From Chromera velia (Eukaryota; Sar; Chromeraceae), in contig JAHBMJ010005136.1 in NCBI GenBank assembly GCA_018398765.1, forward strand, positions 1-50,000: a stretch of 50,000 nt of DNA, given 5' to 3'. Position 1 is the stretch's first letter. Every line of letters starts with the position of its first letter. Of this stretch, positions 1-13,100 are shown piece by piece. The translations under genes were made by a program, and so were the position numbers. The notes below the pieces were generated by a model. The model was not told the DNA's origin, ran no database searches, and saw nothing but the letters and a program-made list of their open reading frames with translations.

Positions 1-2007
1 GGGTGGGAGGGCGGGTCGATTGAATTCGTTTTGCGTCTCTGTTTGACTTTTGTCTCCCAATCTTCGTGTCGGTCGATTTGTCATTCATACATATATCCAT
101 GATTTAGAATCAGTCAGTCTGTTTGTACATCTGTCTTTGGGCCTCTACCTGTGTAGGTGTCCATGTCTGTATCTGCCTTCTGTCTGTCAAAGCGCGAAAG
201 TGTATTGCTTCTCTGCTTAATCAAGCTGATTCTTTATTCTCTCACGATTTCTCTTTATGCATTTATCTTCCCTCCGCTACTCGTTTGCAGAAAAGGCAGG
301 AACTGCGACCACGCCCTACCCCAGAAAAGCTTCCGATGTGAAGGCGCAACCTGAGAAAAACACTCTGAAGCACTTCCTGCAGGCGCCGCAGGGAGGGTAG
401 AAACCGCGACGTCGACCGTTCCCTACCCCAGAAGAGCTTCCGATGCAAAGGCATAACCTGAGAGAAACACACTGAAACACTTGTCTGCAGGCACCGCAAA
501 GAGGGCAGGAACTGCAACATCGACCGCTCCCTACCTCAGAAAAGCTTCCGATGCGAAGGCGCAACCTGAGAGAAACACTTTGAAGCACTTGCCAGCAGGC
601 GCCGCAGGGAGGGCGAGCTCACTGCCAGGTGAGCCTAGTCACAGAGGCGTGGAGCAATAGGGGGATCAGCAAGCTACTCAAGCCTTTCCCCACGTGCTCT
701 TTTCTTTTTTTCTCTTTTTTCTTTTGCTTTCTTTTGACTGTTTCTTGATTTCTTCTCTTTAGGACGAGTACAGAACAAAAAGCAAGAGAGCGTGCTTGAA
801 GTTCGCAATAGAGAAAGATGAGACTTCAAATAATTCAGAGGAATGAGACTCAGCAAGCACAAAATCCATGACTCTAGTCTATGACTGCAGCTGCGTTGTC
901 TTCAATTTTTCTCATTTGACTGCTGCAGAGATTAATTCAGCAATTGGCTGCCTAGCTGCGTTGAGAACTTTCCCTTCTATCATGATGTAGCTCTGTTAGC
1001 TTTTCGTGACATTTTTGTTTTCAAGTTGTTGCCCTGATCCTCCTTCTCCTTGCAGGGGACCCGCCTTCAACTGGAAGTAGGTAGTCTTTTTTTTTTTTTT
1101 GAGGTAAGTAGTCTGAATGGGTCGGTGGAACGCGTACAGAAACGAGGGTTCGTGGATGCATAGCACATCCCAGCATACCGGTCGTTAGTTTGCACAGTGT
1201 TGGGTACACATGGACTTGTATGTAGATAAATGTGAATGTAGATGAATGAATTATCTATCTGCATAGTCCTGCAATCGTACATGCACTCAGAGAGAAAATT
1301 TAATTAAGCGTTTGGTCCCACTCCCAAGTATGCTGCATGCAATAAAATGAAAGGCGGTGCACCTTGTACACTGGCACAATTCTGACAGCTACACAGAAAA
1401 GTTGAAATAATGTGGTGAGCGTATGCATGGACAGGGCCGGGGGACTGGCGAACAGACCATGAGGACGGATCGATGTAATCTGGAAATGGTGAGAAAATAT
1501 TTGAAGGGAATGAGGAGCGACAATTGAAAAATGGACAACTAGGCTCGTAAGTATACGTCAGAGTGCCAGCTGTTTATTTTTGCGTATCACCTGCTCTACA
1601 GTTGTAATCTAATCTGTATGCCTTGTCCACGCTGCCTGCCTGCAGGTGTTAGGTTTAGAGAGTGATGCACGGGTGGCAAAGTACGTCAACGAGACGCTCC
1701 TCCAGCACATGGTCAGAAGTTGAAGAAGGGAATCAGATAGATAAGGAAAGAAATCAGTTAGAGTACCATAGAGACTCTGAGCGGCACATAAGAACGGACG
1801 GCAGGAAAGAGTGTGCAGCACTCCTGGCAAAATCTAAGATACGCACGTACAGATAAACAGGTATAAACATACATATTGACAGAGAGAGAAGGGGAGGAAG
1901 GAAATAGAGAAAGAAATTAAGAAACACGGCAAGAAATAAGGGATGACCAATAAACGGCAGAGAGACAGACTAGGAGACAAACAGACAGACAGAGTCTGAA
2001 AGACACA

Positions 2008-2047
<40 letters not shown>

Positions 2048-2583
2048 CATACATATACATACACACAGACATATATACACACAAAAAGACAGACCGACAG
2101 ACACACTATACATGTGTCTTCTGCTCTTTCATTACCTCTTCAAAAGTCACATTTTAAAGAGAACGGCAGAGAGACAGAAAAACGAGACAAGAACAGATAT
2201 GAATCCTTGCTTCCGATAGCTGACCAACAGATAGAAAGTAGGGAAAGACTAAGGGAAGGGAACGACTTTTCGGCACTTTTGGGCAAGCAGAAACTAGAGG
2301 ACAGAGGAAAGAAAAACATAGAGAGAGACAGAGAAAAGTGATAGTAGAAAGGGAGAATGAGATAGCAAGAGAGAAACTTAAGAGACATGTATGCAGAGAA
2401 AGGAAAAGATCATGCATGGATTCGCCAAAACAGCCATGTATGCACTTGCTCCATACATTGCCATGTATGCAATCATTCGATCATACATGCATGAAGCAGC
2501 TCTGTCCCGAGTTGAATCATCCAGAAGATGACATAACCAGAAAAACATTACTTCTTTTAGTTGAAGGCCGCCACGGTTTTTGT
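1..2583. other. No supported gene; repeat-rich flank
   Basis: I see no convincing exon here. The stretch holds a short three-copy tandem repeat (281-612, listed separately), pyrimidine-rich tracts, a poly-T near 1088-1100 and an AC-dinucleotide and (ACAG)n microsatellite at about 1974-2095. Open frames in this stretch are low-complexity and do not resemble a known protein. Confidence 0.5.
281..612. repeat. Three-copy tandem repeat, about 108 bp period
   Basis: The string CTTCCGATG recurs at about 330, 437 and 546, each time inside the same longer context: GCAGGAACTGC, then CCCTACC, AGCTTCCGATG, AACCTGAGAGAAACAC and GGCGCCGCAGGGAGGG. Copies differ by scattered substitutions, so the array is old rather than freshly expanded. 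Confidence 0.8.
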
Positions 2584-3392
2584 ATGACTCTCTTTATTGT
2601 TGCTATACTGCTGTTTCATGCGTGCCACCATTCATCTCTCTCTCTATTAATGAATACATACTTGCAAAACGAACTCCATGAGCTTCACTTGGAACGGAGG
2701 AGGGCGAGAGAAGAGATGTCGAGGGAATTTGTGCATGGGAGAAGTCCTAGCCTGTGGGAGGAGATGAAAACATATGGGGCAGCCGTCTCTCTGTTATCAC
2801 CGAGAGTCAAGGAAGACAACGCGGCGGCAGAGGGAAGCAGTCAGGGACAAGAGCCTGCTGAGTCTCTCCCAAAACAGTGAGTGTCTCTTTGTATCGCCCT
2901 GCAGTGCCCCTCCAGCTCATTTTCTCTGACAGTCAAAATGGTGTATACTGTAACCTTGAGAACCCTTCCTACTCTGGGGGAGGAGCCAAAGACGATGGTG
3001 ATCGGCAACTGGAGGGAGTTCGTTAGATGCACTGTACCCCACTCTACCTTTCTCCAGAGACGAAGTCGTCAGGGATGAGTCCCCTGGAGCTCCTCAAAAA
3101 AAGTTTTCCACCATCTTTGAGGTGGAAGAGGAAGGGGAAGAGACGGAGGAAGAGAAGAAAGAAGGAGAGGGAAAGACAGAGGGCGAGGGATAGTGAGGAA
3201 GAGGAAGAAGGAGAGGGGGGCATTCCGAGTTCCTCTGTATATCTGCCGTCTATCTCTCCAGGGCATGGACCCTCTGGGCACTCCAGTGTTGGATCGGAGG
3301 GAAACCCTTTCTGGTATTTGGGGTCGGGATGGGAACTCCACAGGAGGATGTACAGACTCCCTCTCATTGGCCAGCATCCCGCCTTGGAATGA
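2584..3392 (+). CDS. Possible plus-strand gene, unknown product
   Basis: This is a weak candidate. A start at 2584 opens a hydrophobic, signal-like stretch (MTLFIVAILLFHACHH) followed by a charged helix-prone segment (ELHELHLERRRAREEMSREF). The frame reaches a good donor, CCAAAACA|GTGAGT, at 2876. Phase-compatible continuations are 2933-3021 and 3058-3392. The last piece is very basic (RKRRKKERERQRARD), then acidic, then ends NPFWYLGSGWELHRR. The objection is that the implied introns are only 56 and 36 bp, shorter than others I can phase in this window (roughly 120-600 bp). The other frames and the minus strand here also look partly coding. I do not recognise a family. Confidence 0.28.
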
Positions 3393-3599
3393 AAAAGATT
3401 CGCAGGGCGGCATGTGGGGTCAGGGGGGGAACATTCTTTGGGTGGGGGAGAGAGGGGGAAGAACGGAGCTCTGGGTTATCCAAGGAATAACAGACATCTT
3501 TGCAGAGGTGTTTCAATCCTCTCAGTGGATGGCTGCACGCTTAGGCACTGGCAGACATAAAAAGAATGATGGACGGGCATGCACGTGTGATTTATATTA

Positions 3600-5040
3600 A
3601 ATTAGACCGGGTTTGCTTGTATGAACTTGTTCAGTGCCAGCTGTCTACTGACTTAGTCTAATCTACTGATAGATACTGATAAGTCACTGATCATAGATTA
3701 AGACAATGTAATAAATACTCTAGGCGACGCATAGACTGCGACACAGTGTTTAAAAAAACATATCTGGAAAGACCTAGATATTCTTTTTTTTTTAATTATT
3801 TTATTGAACTAGTTATTGAACTTAAAAATGATTGTTAAAACTGAAACAAACAAAAAACATGTGAGTTACTTATGTTTTATGCATTAGGATGGCCTTGGAG
3901 GAGGAACAATTCTAATGTCAATTAAAAAAAAAAAAAATAGAAAAATTGTCAACGTTTTAAATTTTTTTTTACCACTGTGCAGCCTGTGCTTCGCCTAGTA
4001 AATATTGCACCTCCCGGTAATTGATGTAGAACGCAAGGGTCTAACCAAAATCAGTGTGTTTGGATATGAATCATAGGATAGGTTTTATGTTCCAGGAATC
4101 GCAGCGGTCCACAGAGACTCTTAATTGACTTTAAGCTAGACTCTAAGCTTGCTACTCAGGCTCCCTATGCATACATAAAAAACTAAAAAAGATAATTAAT
4201 AATTACTTACTACTTACTCACTTAAGATTGGTTGAACCTAGGGTCTGCGACAATCAGAGACGGACAGCAACCCATGCATACAAAGCATGTCATGCAAAAA
4301 TTCGTTCACTTAACCTAGGATCCATGGGGTATTTGAAGGCTTGCAAGACTAGGCGGCCGAAAATCACCATTACTTTTTATTTATTTATTTATTTTTTTGA
4401 AGTAGGCACTTCAAGTTCAAAGCTTAAAGTTCAGCTGACGCACAAAAATAAAAAAATAAAAAAACTAATTCATGTTTTACCCTAAATTTATTTATTTATT
4501 TTTTTACGTATGGGGAGCCTAGTAAGCTTGACTACGCCGAATCTCAAAAAGGAAATATACACTTCAAAATTAAAGTTGAAATACATCGAATCTGCAAATG
4601 AAAATTCTGATTCTGAACCGTACATTCACATGAATTGGGAGACAGTGAACGATCAGCTCTGCGGCTTGACGTTTATTCCCACAGCCGCTCGGTGGAAGTC
4701 AAAGGTCGCAACCACGCGCCGCAAAAACACCTGCACGCACGCAACGACAATCCTCACTCATATGTTTCTGCCCGCCCCAGTTCTAATCAGAGAGTCCTCC
4801 AACGAAATCATTTTCAAAAGATGGAAAACAGAAGACAGCCGCAGATCGAAACTCATTGATGGATCCATCGATCCATCCAGCGACCAATCTCTCCAAATCG
4901 GGTACGTGTTGAAACAAAAAGGAGAAAGCACGTCAACCATGCACCAAATTGAGAACCACAGGCGACCACTAGAAGACCGCACCAAGAACAGAGGACGTTC
5001 AAGCATCTAACATTCTGAAGAAAGTCAACCAGCCGAGAAA
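3600..5040. other. AT-rich stretch, no supported gene
   Basis: 3600-4520 is sharply more AT-rich than its neighbours, with poly-T and poly-A tracts and (ATTT)n at 4376-4400 and 4490-4506. It resembles the AT-rich islands at 22.7, 25.4-26.4, 37.3-37.9 and 44.3-44.7 kb, one of which is a MITE. I found no clear terminal repeats here. The open frame at 4510-5010 is not recognisable as a protein family. Confidence 0.45.
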
Positions 5041-5407
5041 GTCAATCAGTCAGTCAGTCAGCCAGTCAACCAGTCAGTCAAAGTTGTCAGGCTTCTTTTG
5101 GGATGGAGGGACAAAGAGAGAAGGAGGAAGAGAGAAAGAGAGAGAGGGACACAGAAAGAAGAAGAAGCAGAGAGCAAGAAGGGAGACAAGAAAGGACAAA
5201 GTAAGGATAGTCCAGGGGGAAAAAAAGAGAGAAAGGGACAAGAGAAAAAGGGCAAAGAACAGCAATAGTGCAACCCCAGTGCTGCAAACACCTCGATCTT
5301 TTCTGTCAAACGCAGACAGAGAGAAAAGGAGACTCACATCGCCCAGAATGAAGGGAATACCAGGTGGTCCGCACGTAATCTGCATTGCATTCAAGCAAGA
5401 AGAAATG

Positions 5408-5589
5408 AAGCTGCCTCTTCGTTTGGAATCTTCCTATCGACCTGGGAGAGAACATTCATACATTTTCTTTCATACAGAATTCTTTTTACATTCATACATA
5501 CATACATACATACAAAGAATTCTGTATGAAAGAAAAAGCTGCCTTTTCGTTTGGAATCTTCCTGTCGACCTGGGAGAGACCATTCATAC
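5408..5589. repeat. Hairpin element locus A with 54-bp flanking direct repeats
   Basis: Two 54-bp copies of local sequence (5408-5461 and 5536-5589, three mismatches) flank a 74-bp AT-rich spacer at 5462-5535. The spacer is an inverted repeat: ATTTTCTTTCATACAGAATT on the left and AATTCTGTATGAAAGAAA on the right, around a (CATA)n loop. Read on the minus strand, the duplicated segment contains a good 3' splice site, TCTCTCCCAG|GTCGAC. The same hairpin core occurs at five other loci with unrelated flanking repeats. Confidence 0.85.
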
Positions 5590-5599
5590 AGGCAGATAA

Positions 5600-8320
5600 C
5601 ACACACAGTTCTGCAGGCGTGAGCCGAAAAACAGGGTACGATTCCCACACGCTCCCTCGGATTCATAGACGGACCTCCACGGCACAATGCATATGAAAGA
5701 AAATGCATGCGGATTCATAGACGGACCTCCACCGCACAATGCATGCATTTTCTTTCATACAGAATGCAAACGGATTCATAGACGGACCTCCACCGCACAA
5801 TGCATATGAAAGAAAATTCATGCGGATTCATAGACGGACCTCCACCGCACAATGCATGCATTTTCTTTCATACAGAATGCAAACGGATTCATAGACGGAC
5901 CTCCACCGCACAATGCATGCATTTTCTTTCATACAGAATGCAAACGGATTCATAGACGGACCTCCACCGCACAATGCATGCATTTTCTTTCATACAGAAT
6001 GCAAACGGATTCATAGACGGACCTCCACCGCACAATGCATGCATTTTCTTTCATACAGAATGCAAACGGATTCATAGACGGACCTCCACGGCACAATGCA
6101 TATGAAAGAAAATGCATGCGGATTCATAGACGGACCTCCACCGCACAAATATCCTCGCGAGGAGGGCTAGAAGACCCCAGCCCTCCAGCGTCTTCTCCCG
6201 TCCTCCCTCTAGCGTCCGATGCCAACGGCAAGGGGTGGGACAGATAGTCCTCAGGGGAAAGCGAGAAGGATCGCCCTCTTCCAACGTCAACGCGGGACAC
6301 ACGCAGCTTGTGCCCACCAGGCCCCCCTACAGAACTTCTGCTGGGATCCGAACCTTCAGACCCTTCCCCTCCTCCTTCAGGCTGCCTGACGATCCCTGCC
6401 TTGACCTGCTCCTCCACGCTCTCGTCTTCCTCCCCCCCTCCGGGAAGGAAGAAGGAGATGGAAGGTAGCTGTGCGTTCCCTTTTCCTTTGGAGCACTTGC
6501 AGAGGAGAACTCCCGCCAGGGGGTCGACCTGTTCGTCATTCATACATGTATGTGCATGCACATAGAAATCCATATGTGCTCAGATCTAAGCGTTTGTGTA
6601 TTTGAGTCATATATAAAGAAAAACACTACGAAGTGCCGCCAGAGAGTCGACCTTACACCTTTGAAGCAAACCATGGAAGGAAGGTATCTGTGCTGTATTC
6701 CGGGAACCGATGAAGGAACAATGTCTGTTCTGCTTCTTCACTCTTTGTCGAAAGAAAGCGGCATGGGCGGAGAGTGAACAGTGGGATTCGCAAAAGCTGG
6801 GAAGGCAGACAAACCGTCTCTTTATTCATTGGATAGTGAAGGCCTAGAGCCAAGCAGGCCCGCGGAGTGCAACAGAGAAAGGTGGACATACAGGCCGAAG
6901 GAATGGAGAAGGGAGAGAGAAAAAGCAACGGAAGAACAGAATACATACAGAGAGAGAAAGGCACACAGACAGACAGGAAGGCAGACGCCCACTCCGATCC
7001 CTGGAAGTGAGGCATTCCGTGTCCGTCGAAGAGAAGAAGAAAGCTGCAGTGAATGAACCATCCTCTCCCTGCCTGCCTGCCTGCAGACTGCAGACTGCCG
7101 ACTGACCCCGCAATCCCCGTGTGAGGTCCCACTCAGGAGGGCGTCCAGGAAGCTCTGCATGGATGGATGCATGGATGCATGATCAGGATGGATGCATGGA
7201 TGGATGCATGATCAGGATGGATGGATGGATGCATGATCAGGATGGATGGATGGATGCATGGGTGGATGGATGCGGGGGTGCAACAGAGAACAGAGGGTTG
7301 GGAAACACGGACAGGAACGTATCGTCAGGATTGTAGGAAGCTGGGGAGCGTGTCTTGAAGAACCACATCAGACAGGAAAATAGGGTCGGGAGGGAGCATG
7401 TGAAGTACGGAACTGGCAGGGTAAGAGCAGGATGGCTGGTTCATTCTTGCTGGCAATGAAGAAAATCAGAAACACGGAGAAACTCCGTCTGAGGAAAGGG
7501 AAAAAAAAAGAACACTTCCCGACAAAAAAAAGGGCAAGCCAAACAGACAAGAAAACATCGAGACAGATAGAAAGACAACATGCAATCACACCGACATCGC
7601 AGACAGGTTCAGGTACAGAAAGATAAGAGCTCCCGCTGTCGACGACCATCTCGAAGAACACCGGGCTGCTTGGAGGACCGCTGTGGGCCTCTTCTTCTTC
7701 TTCTACTCCGACCATCCTTGATGCCTGGTGCGCCAATTCGACAGGTTGAAACTCCCCCTGTCGTGGCTCCGGCACATCTCGAGTCGGGAGTGCCTCTTGA
7801 TTGGAAGAGAAGGGGGGCAAGCGAAATGGAGATCCCGGCACGGCCCCGTCCTGATCCCCCCCCGTCTCCGACGATTCCTGAAGGAAGTGAAGGAAGGAAC
7901 GAGGGCAAAGGTTTATGCAGTGGGCGCAGGGAAGCTGCAGGAGTTGAGGGAGAGATGCCCCTGGACGACCAAGAAACCCCAATTGGCGTGAAAGCCGGAA
8001 GGAAGATCTCTTGTTCCGCCCTCAACGGAAACAGACAGCATAAAGGAGGGGGGAGAGATTCCACACCATGCGATCCAAAACATCAATCAATGCGATTCTT
8101 TCTCCGACTGGTTCCTTCCATCTGCTGTTGTCACTTGAAGGAAACCGATGAGAAGAGAAGACACCTCATGCACATCAGATGCAAGGGCAAAATAAGTGAA
8201 CGACCTGTCAACGCTGCTGCATAAGAAAACGTCAGAACAATGTATTCTTTGGCACACACACGCACACATACACATACAGACTCACATACACATACACATA
8301 CACATACACAAACACAAACA

Positions 8321-8357
<37 letters not shown>

Positions 8358-8361
8358 ACAC

Positions 8362-8399
<38 letters not shown>

Positions 8400-8616
8400 G
8401 CACACGCACACGCACACGCACACGCACATTCACACGCACACGCACACGCACACGCACACGCACACGCACACGCACACGCACACGCACACGCACACGCACA
8501 GACACGCACAGACACGCACAGACACGCACAGACACGCACAGACACGCACAGACACGCACAGACACGCACAGACACGCACGCACACACACACACACACGCA
8601 CACGCACACGCACACA

Positions 8617-8652
<36 letters not shown>

Positions 8653-10092
8653 CCTGCATAGACATATGAGAGAGCGCCCACATTGACATACCTGCTGTGC
8701 TGATGTTGCGAGTGCCGCTTGGCTTGGGCTGAGGACGGGAGCAAAGGGCTTCACCCTCTCTCTTCCCCCCCTTTCGTGAAACACAAAGGAGATGGACCCG
8801 GCAACCGACCACCAACTCTTCCTGCACCATTAAGGCAAAAACAGTCCAAGACAGAGTTATCACGGAATCCAACAAAAAGTCCCCTAATTTAGTGACCGAC
8901 GATTGGACCTTGGACAATTTGCGAGACCCAGTGCTGCAGAAGAGACGTTGTACATGGACAGCTGTAGGCACAGGGCATGCATTTTCTTTCATACATTTTC
9001 TTTCTAGTACAGAATATTCTAATACAGAAAAAGAATTCTGTATGAAAGAAAATGCATACGTTGTGCATGGACAGCTGTAGGCACAGAGACGAAGCGCGGC
9101 AGGAAGGGAAGGCCATGCAGGAGGAACACTCCCTCCACACGAAAGGAATCTAAAGGCAATCAAGGAAGGAAGGAAGCCTCCCTCCAGGAAGATCACTTAC
9201 AAAGGAGAAGAAAGGGCCATCCATCCGACAGAAAAGAAAAGAAACAGCGAATGAATTCATTGGAGGAAACTGCCACGGGAATAGAAGTAGCTAGGCGGGT
9301 GCATGGGTCTCTGGTTGGATGGATGGATGAAAAACCGGCAGGCCACCTTTTTCTTTGTTTGTTTGTCTCTCATTGTCAAGTCTAGCTGTTGGCTTGCGAG
9401 GTCCCTGCAGTCTGACTTCCTCTGGTTTAACTTTGAACGAAAGGGCAAAATGTGTTTTTGATTTCTCGCCCCCCTCTTCGTTAGAACAGAAAGGCAGATT
9501 TTTCCTCTCTCTTCTTGTTTGTTGAGCGGCTGGTGGTCACGAAAGATCTTGCGGGCCCCATGCAGAACGAAAGGAAACGATGGTGGAAGAAACGGGGCAT
9601 GCGGAAGAAACCGGAGGGACTACGGGAGGCCGAGGGGGGGGCAAACAAAACCGAATAAATAATCAACATGCATGTTTCTCTCATCTTCCGGAAGTCTTGG
9701 TCAGCTCTGGTAATCTGTTTTTTCATGAATGAATGACAGACAGCCAGCCGGCTGACCTGACCACAGGTGTCCACGTGACTTCTCCTTCTCTCCCCCCTTT
9801 CCCAGTTGGTCCAAAAGAAAGGGAGGAGGGAAGCCCAGTAGCACGCAAGTCCATGCTAAATGAGGCTCTAGAGAGACTGCCGTCCTGGAAAAGACGCACC
9901 ACAGGCGGAGTGCCAACATGGGCAATGGAGGGCCACGCAAGCCCGAGGACACCGTCGAACCTTGTGCCTGCAGGCAAAATGTTGGGAGGTAAAGGAGAGA
10001 GAAGGGGTCGGGTGTGCCCATACTGTGTCTACATGCATGTCCTGTGCATGGGTGATGCTGTGTATGCACTTACTGTGGTTTCATCACTTCAC

Positions 10093-10140
<48 letters not shown>

Positions 10141-13100
10141 ATGTGTGTGTGTGTGTGTAAGTGAGGGAAGGAGGGAAGGAAGAAAAAAAGGTGATGGGGG
10201 ATGAGGTCCCGATGCGACTATCACTGGACTCTGATGGAGTCTACACACACAATGAGAGAGAGAGAAAAACAGAAAGAAAGCAGACGGACCCTCAAATTGC
10301 GTTTCCTCATCCACCAGAAGGAAGTCCTGTCTGCTTGCCCTCAGCGTTCCCTCCGTTTTCTTTTCCTTCCCTTCTACTTGGAGGGTCAGTCTGTCCTCAC
10401 ACACAGTCCCCTCCACCCGTCCCTTCCCATAGAAGAGCGCCTCCCTCCTTCCCCCCCCCCCNCCCCGATCCTCCCTCTCCTGAGGGAAAGAGATCTCTGA
10501 GCATCCAGTCCATCCCAGAGGAACTGGGGGGAGACCCTCCGTGGACCTCTTGGAATGAAGAGGACTGGCTGCAGGCAGGAAGGAAAAAAGAAAGAAACAC
10601 AGACAGAAGCCAGATAGCCCCCCTCAGCTGCGTTCTCGTTCTCTTCTCTTGTGCGCCTCCCCAGACAAACAAAAGAAAAGAAAAGAAACCTCTGCAGGGG
10701 CTGCAAAAGCGAAGACAGACAGATTGTTTGTCACGAGGAAACTCAGAGTCGAGAGAGCGTGCAACTACCAGCCTCACATCAGAGCGTTGGAAGGAAAGGA
10801 GACAAAGGGGAGACAACGATTGGAAGGAATACCTCCAAACGAATTTGCTGTGACAACTTAGTTGTCTCTGAGTGAGGCACACTCACGCGACACACCCTCA
10901 GGGACAGAACTTCAGAGACAGAGACAGAGACGGAGACAAAAAGACACCCATAAAAAAGAAGGCTAAGCACACAAACAAACAAATACGCAAACCAACCAAC
11001 CTGGAGTCAAACCGGTTGGGTGCGGGACACAAACAAATACGCAAACCAACCAACCTGGAGTCAAAACGGTTGGGTGCGGGACACAAACAAATACGCAAAC
11101 CAACCAACCTGGAGTCAAACCGGTTGGGTGCGGGACACAAACAAATACGCAAACCAACCAACCTGGAGTCAAAACGGTTGGGTGCGGGACATCCGAGGCA
11201 GTGAGGGGCAGGAACCCAGAGGTCCGAAGAACCTGCAGATTTGCGTGCATGTATGTTTATTCTTATGTATGTTTATTCTGCATGAAAGAATTCTGTATGA
11301 AAATAAATGCATAAAATAAACGAGGGGCAGGGACCCAGAGGTCCGAAGAACCTGCAGATTTGCGTGCATGTATGTTTATTCTTATGTATGTTTATTCTGT
11401 ATGAAAGAATTCTGTATGAAAATAAATGCATAAAATAAACGAGGGGCAGGGACCCAGAGGTCCGAAGAACCTGCAGATTTGCGTGCATGTATGTTTATTC
11501 TTATGTATGTTTATTCTGTATGAAAGAATTCTGTATGAAAATAAATGCATAAAATAAACGAGGGGCAGGGACCCAGAGGTCCGAAGAACCTGCAGATTTG
11601 CGTGCATGTATGTTTATTCTTATGTATGTTTATTCTGTATGAAAGAATTCTGTATGAAAATAAATGCATAAAATAAACGAGGGGCAGAGACCCAGAGGTC
11701 CGAAGAACCTGCAGATTTGCGTGCATGTATGTTTATTCTTATGTATGTTTATTCTGTATGAACGAATTCTGTATGAAAATAAATGCATAAAATAAACGAG
11801 GGGCAGGGACCCAGAGGTCCGAAGAACCTGCAGATTTGCGTGCATGTATGTTTATTCTTATGTATGTTTATTCTGTATGAAAGAATTCTGTATGAAAATA
11901 AATGCATAAAATAAACGAGGGGCAGGGACCCAGAGGTCCGAAGAACCTGCAGATTTGCGTGCATGTATGTTTATTCTTATGTATGTTTATTCTGTATGAA
12001 AGAATTCTGTATGAAAATAAATGCATAAAATAAACGAGGGGCAGGGACCCAGAGGTCCGAAGAACCTGCAGATTTGCGTGCATGTATGTTTATTCTTATG
12101 TATGTTTATTCTGTATGAAAGAATTCTGTATGAAAATAAATGCATAAAATAAACGAGGGGCAGGGACCCAGAGGTCCGAAGAACCTGCAGATTTGCGTGC
12201 ATGTATGTTTATTCTTATGTATGTTTATTCTGTATGAAAGAATTCTGTATGAAAATAAATGCATAAAATAAACGAGGGGCAGGGACCCAGAGGTCCGAAG
12301 AACCTGCAGATTTGCGTGCATGTATGTTTATTCTTATGTATGTTTATTCTGTATGAAAGAATTCTGTATGAAAATAAATGCATAAAATAAACGAGGGGCA
12401 GGGACCCAGAGGTCCGAAGAACCTGCAGATTTGCGTGCATGTATGTTTATTCTTATGTATGTTTATTCTGTATGAAAGAATTCTGTATGAAAATAAATGC
12501 ATAAAATAAACGAGGGGCAGGGACCCAGAGGTCCGAAGAACCTGCAGATTTGCGTGCATGTATGTTTATTCTTATGTATGTTTATTCTGTATGAAAGAAT
12601 TCTGTATGAAAATAAATGCATAAAATAAACGAGGGGCAGGGACCCAGAGGTCCGAAGAACCTGCAGATTTGCGTGCATGTATGTTTATTCTTATGTATGT
12701 TTATTCTGTATGAAAGAATTCTGTATGAAAATAAATGCATAAAATAAACGAGGGGCAGGGACCCAGAGGTCCGAAGAACCTGCAGATTTGCGTGCATGTA
12801 TGTTTATTCTTATGTATGTTTATTCTGTATGAAAGAATTCTGTATGAAAATAAATGCATAAAATAAACGAGGGGCAGGGACCCAGAGGTCCGAAGAACCT
12901 GCAGATTTGCGTGCATGTATGTTTATTCTTATGTATGTTTATTCTGTATGAAAGAATTCTGTATGAAAATAAATGCATAAAATAAACGAGGGGCAGGGAC
13001 CCAGAGGTCCGAAGAACCTGCAGNCCTGGAGTCAAACCGGTTGGGTGCGGGACACAAACAAATACGCAAACCAACCAACCTGGAGTCAAACCGGTTGGGT

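Noticed and set aside
5391-5708. A confident terminal protease exon with RERVGIVPC
   Set aside because: The wording fits a pepsin end, but the frame does not join cleanly to RWRSVYES across the nine-copy repeat, so I left the 3' end open.
8131-8686. Proteins of repeated Cys-Val, His-Thr or Arg-Thr
   Set aside because: Translation of a CA/TG microsatellite; the same at 30277-31069.
9733-10164. Plus-strand gene with SMLNEALERLPSWKRR
   Set aside because: The opposite strand encodes FDGVLGLAWPS of the aspartic protease with matching splice phases, so the plus frame is a shadow.
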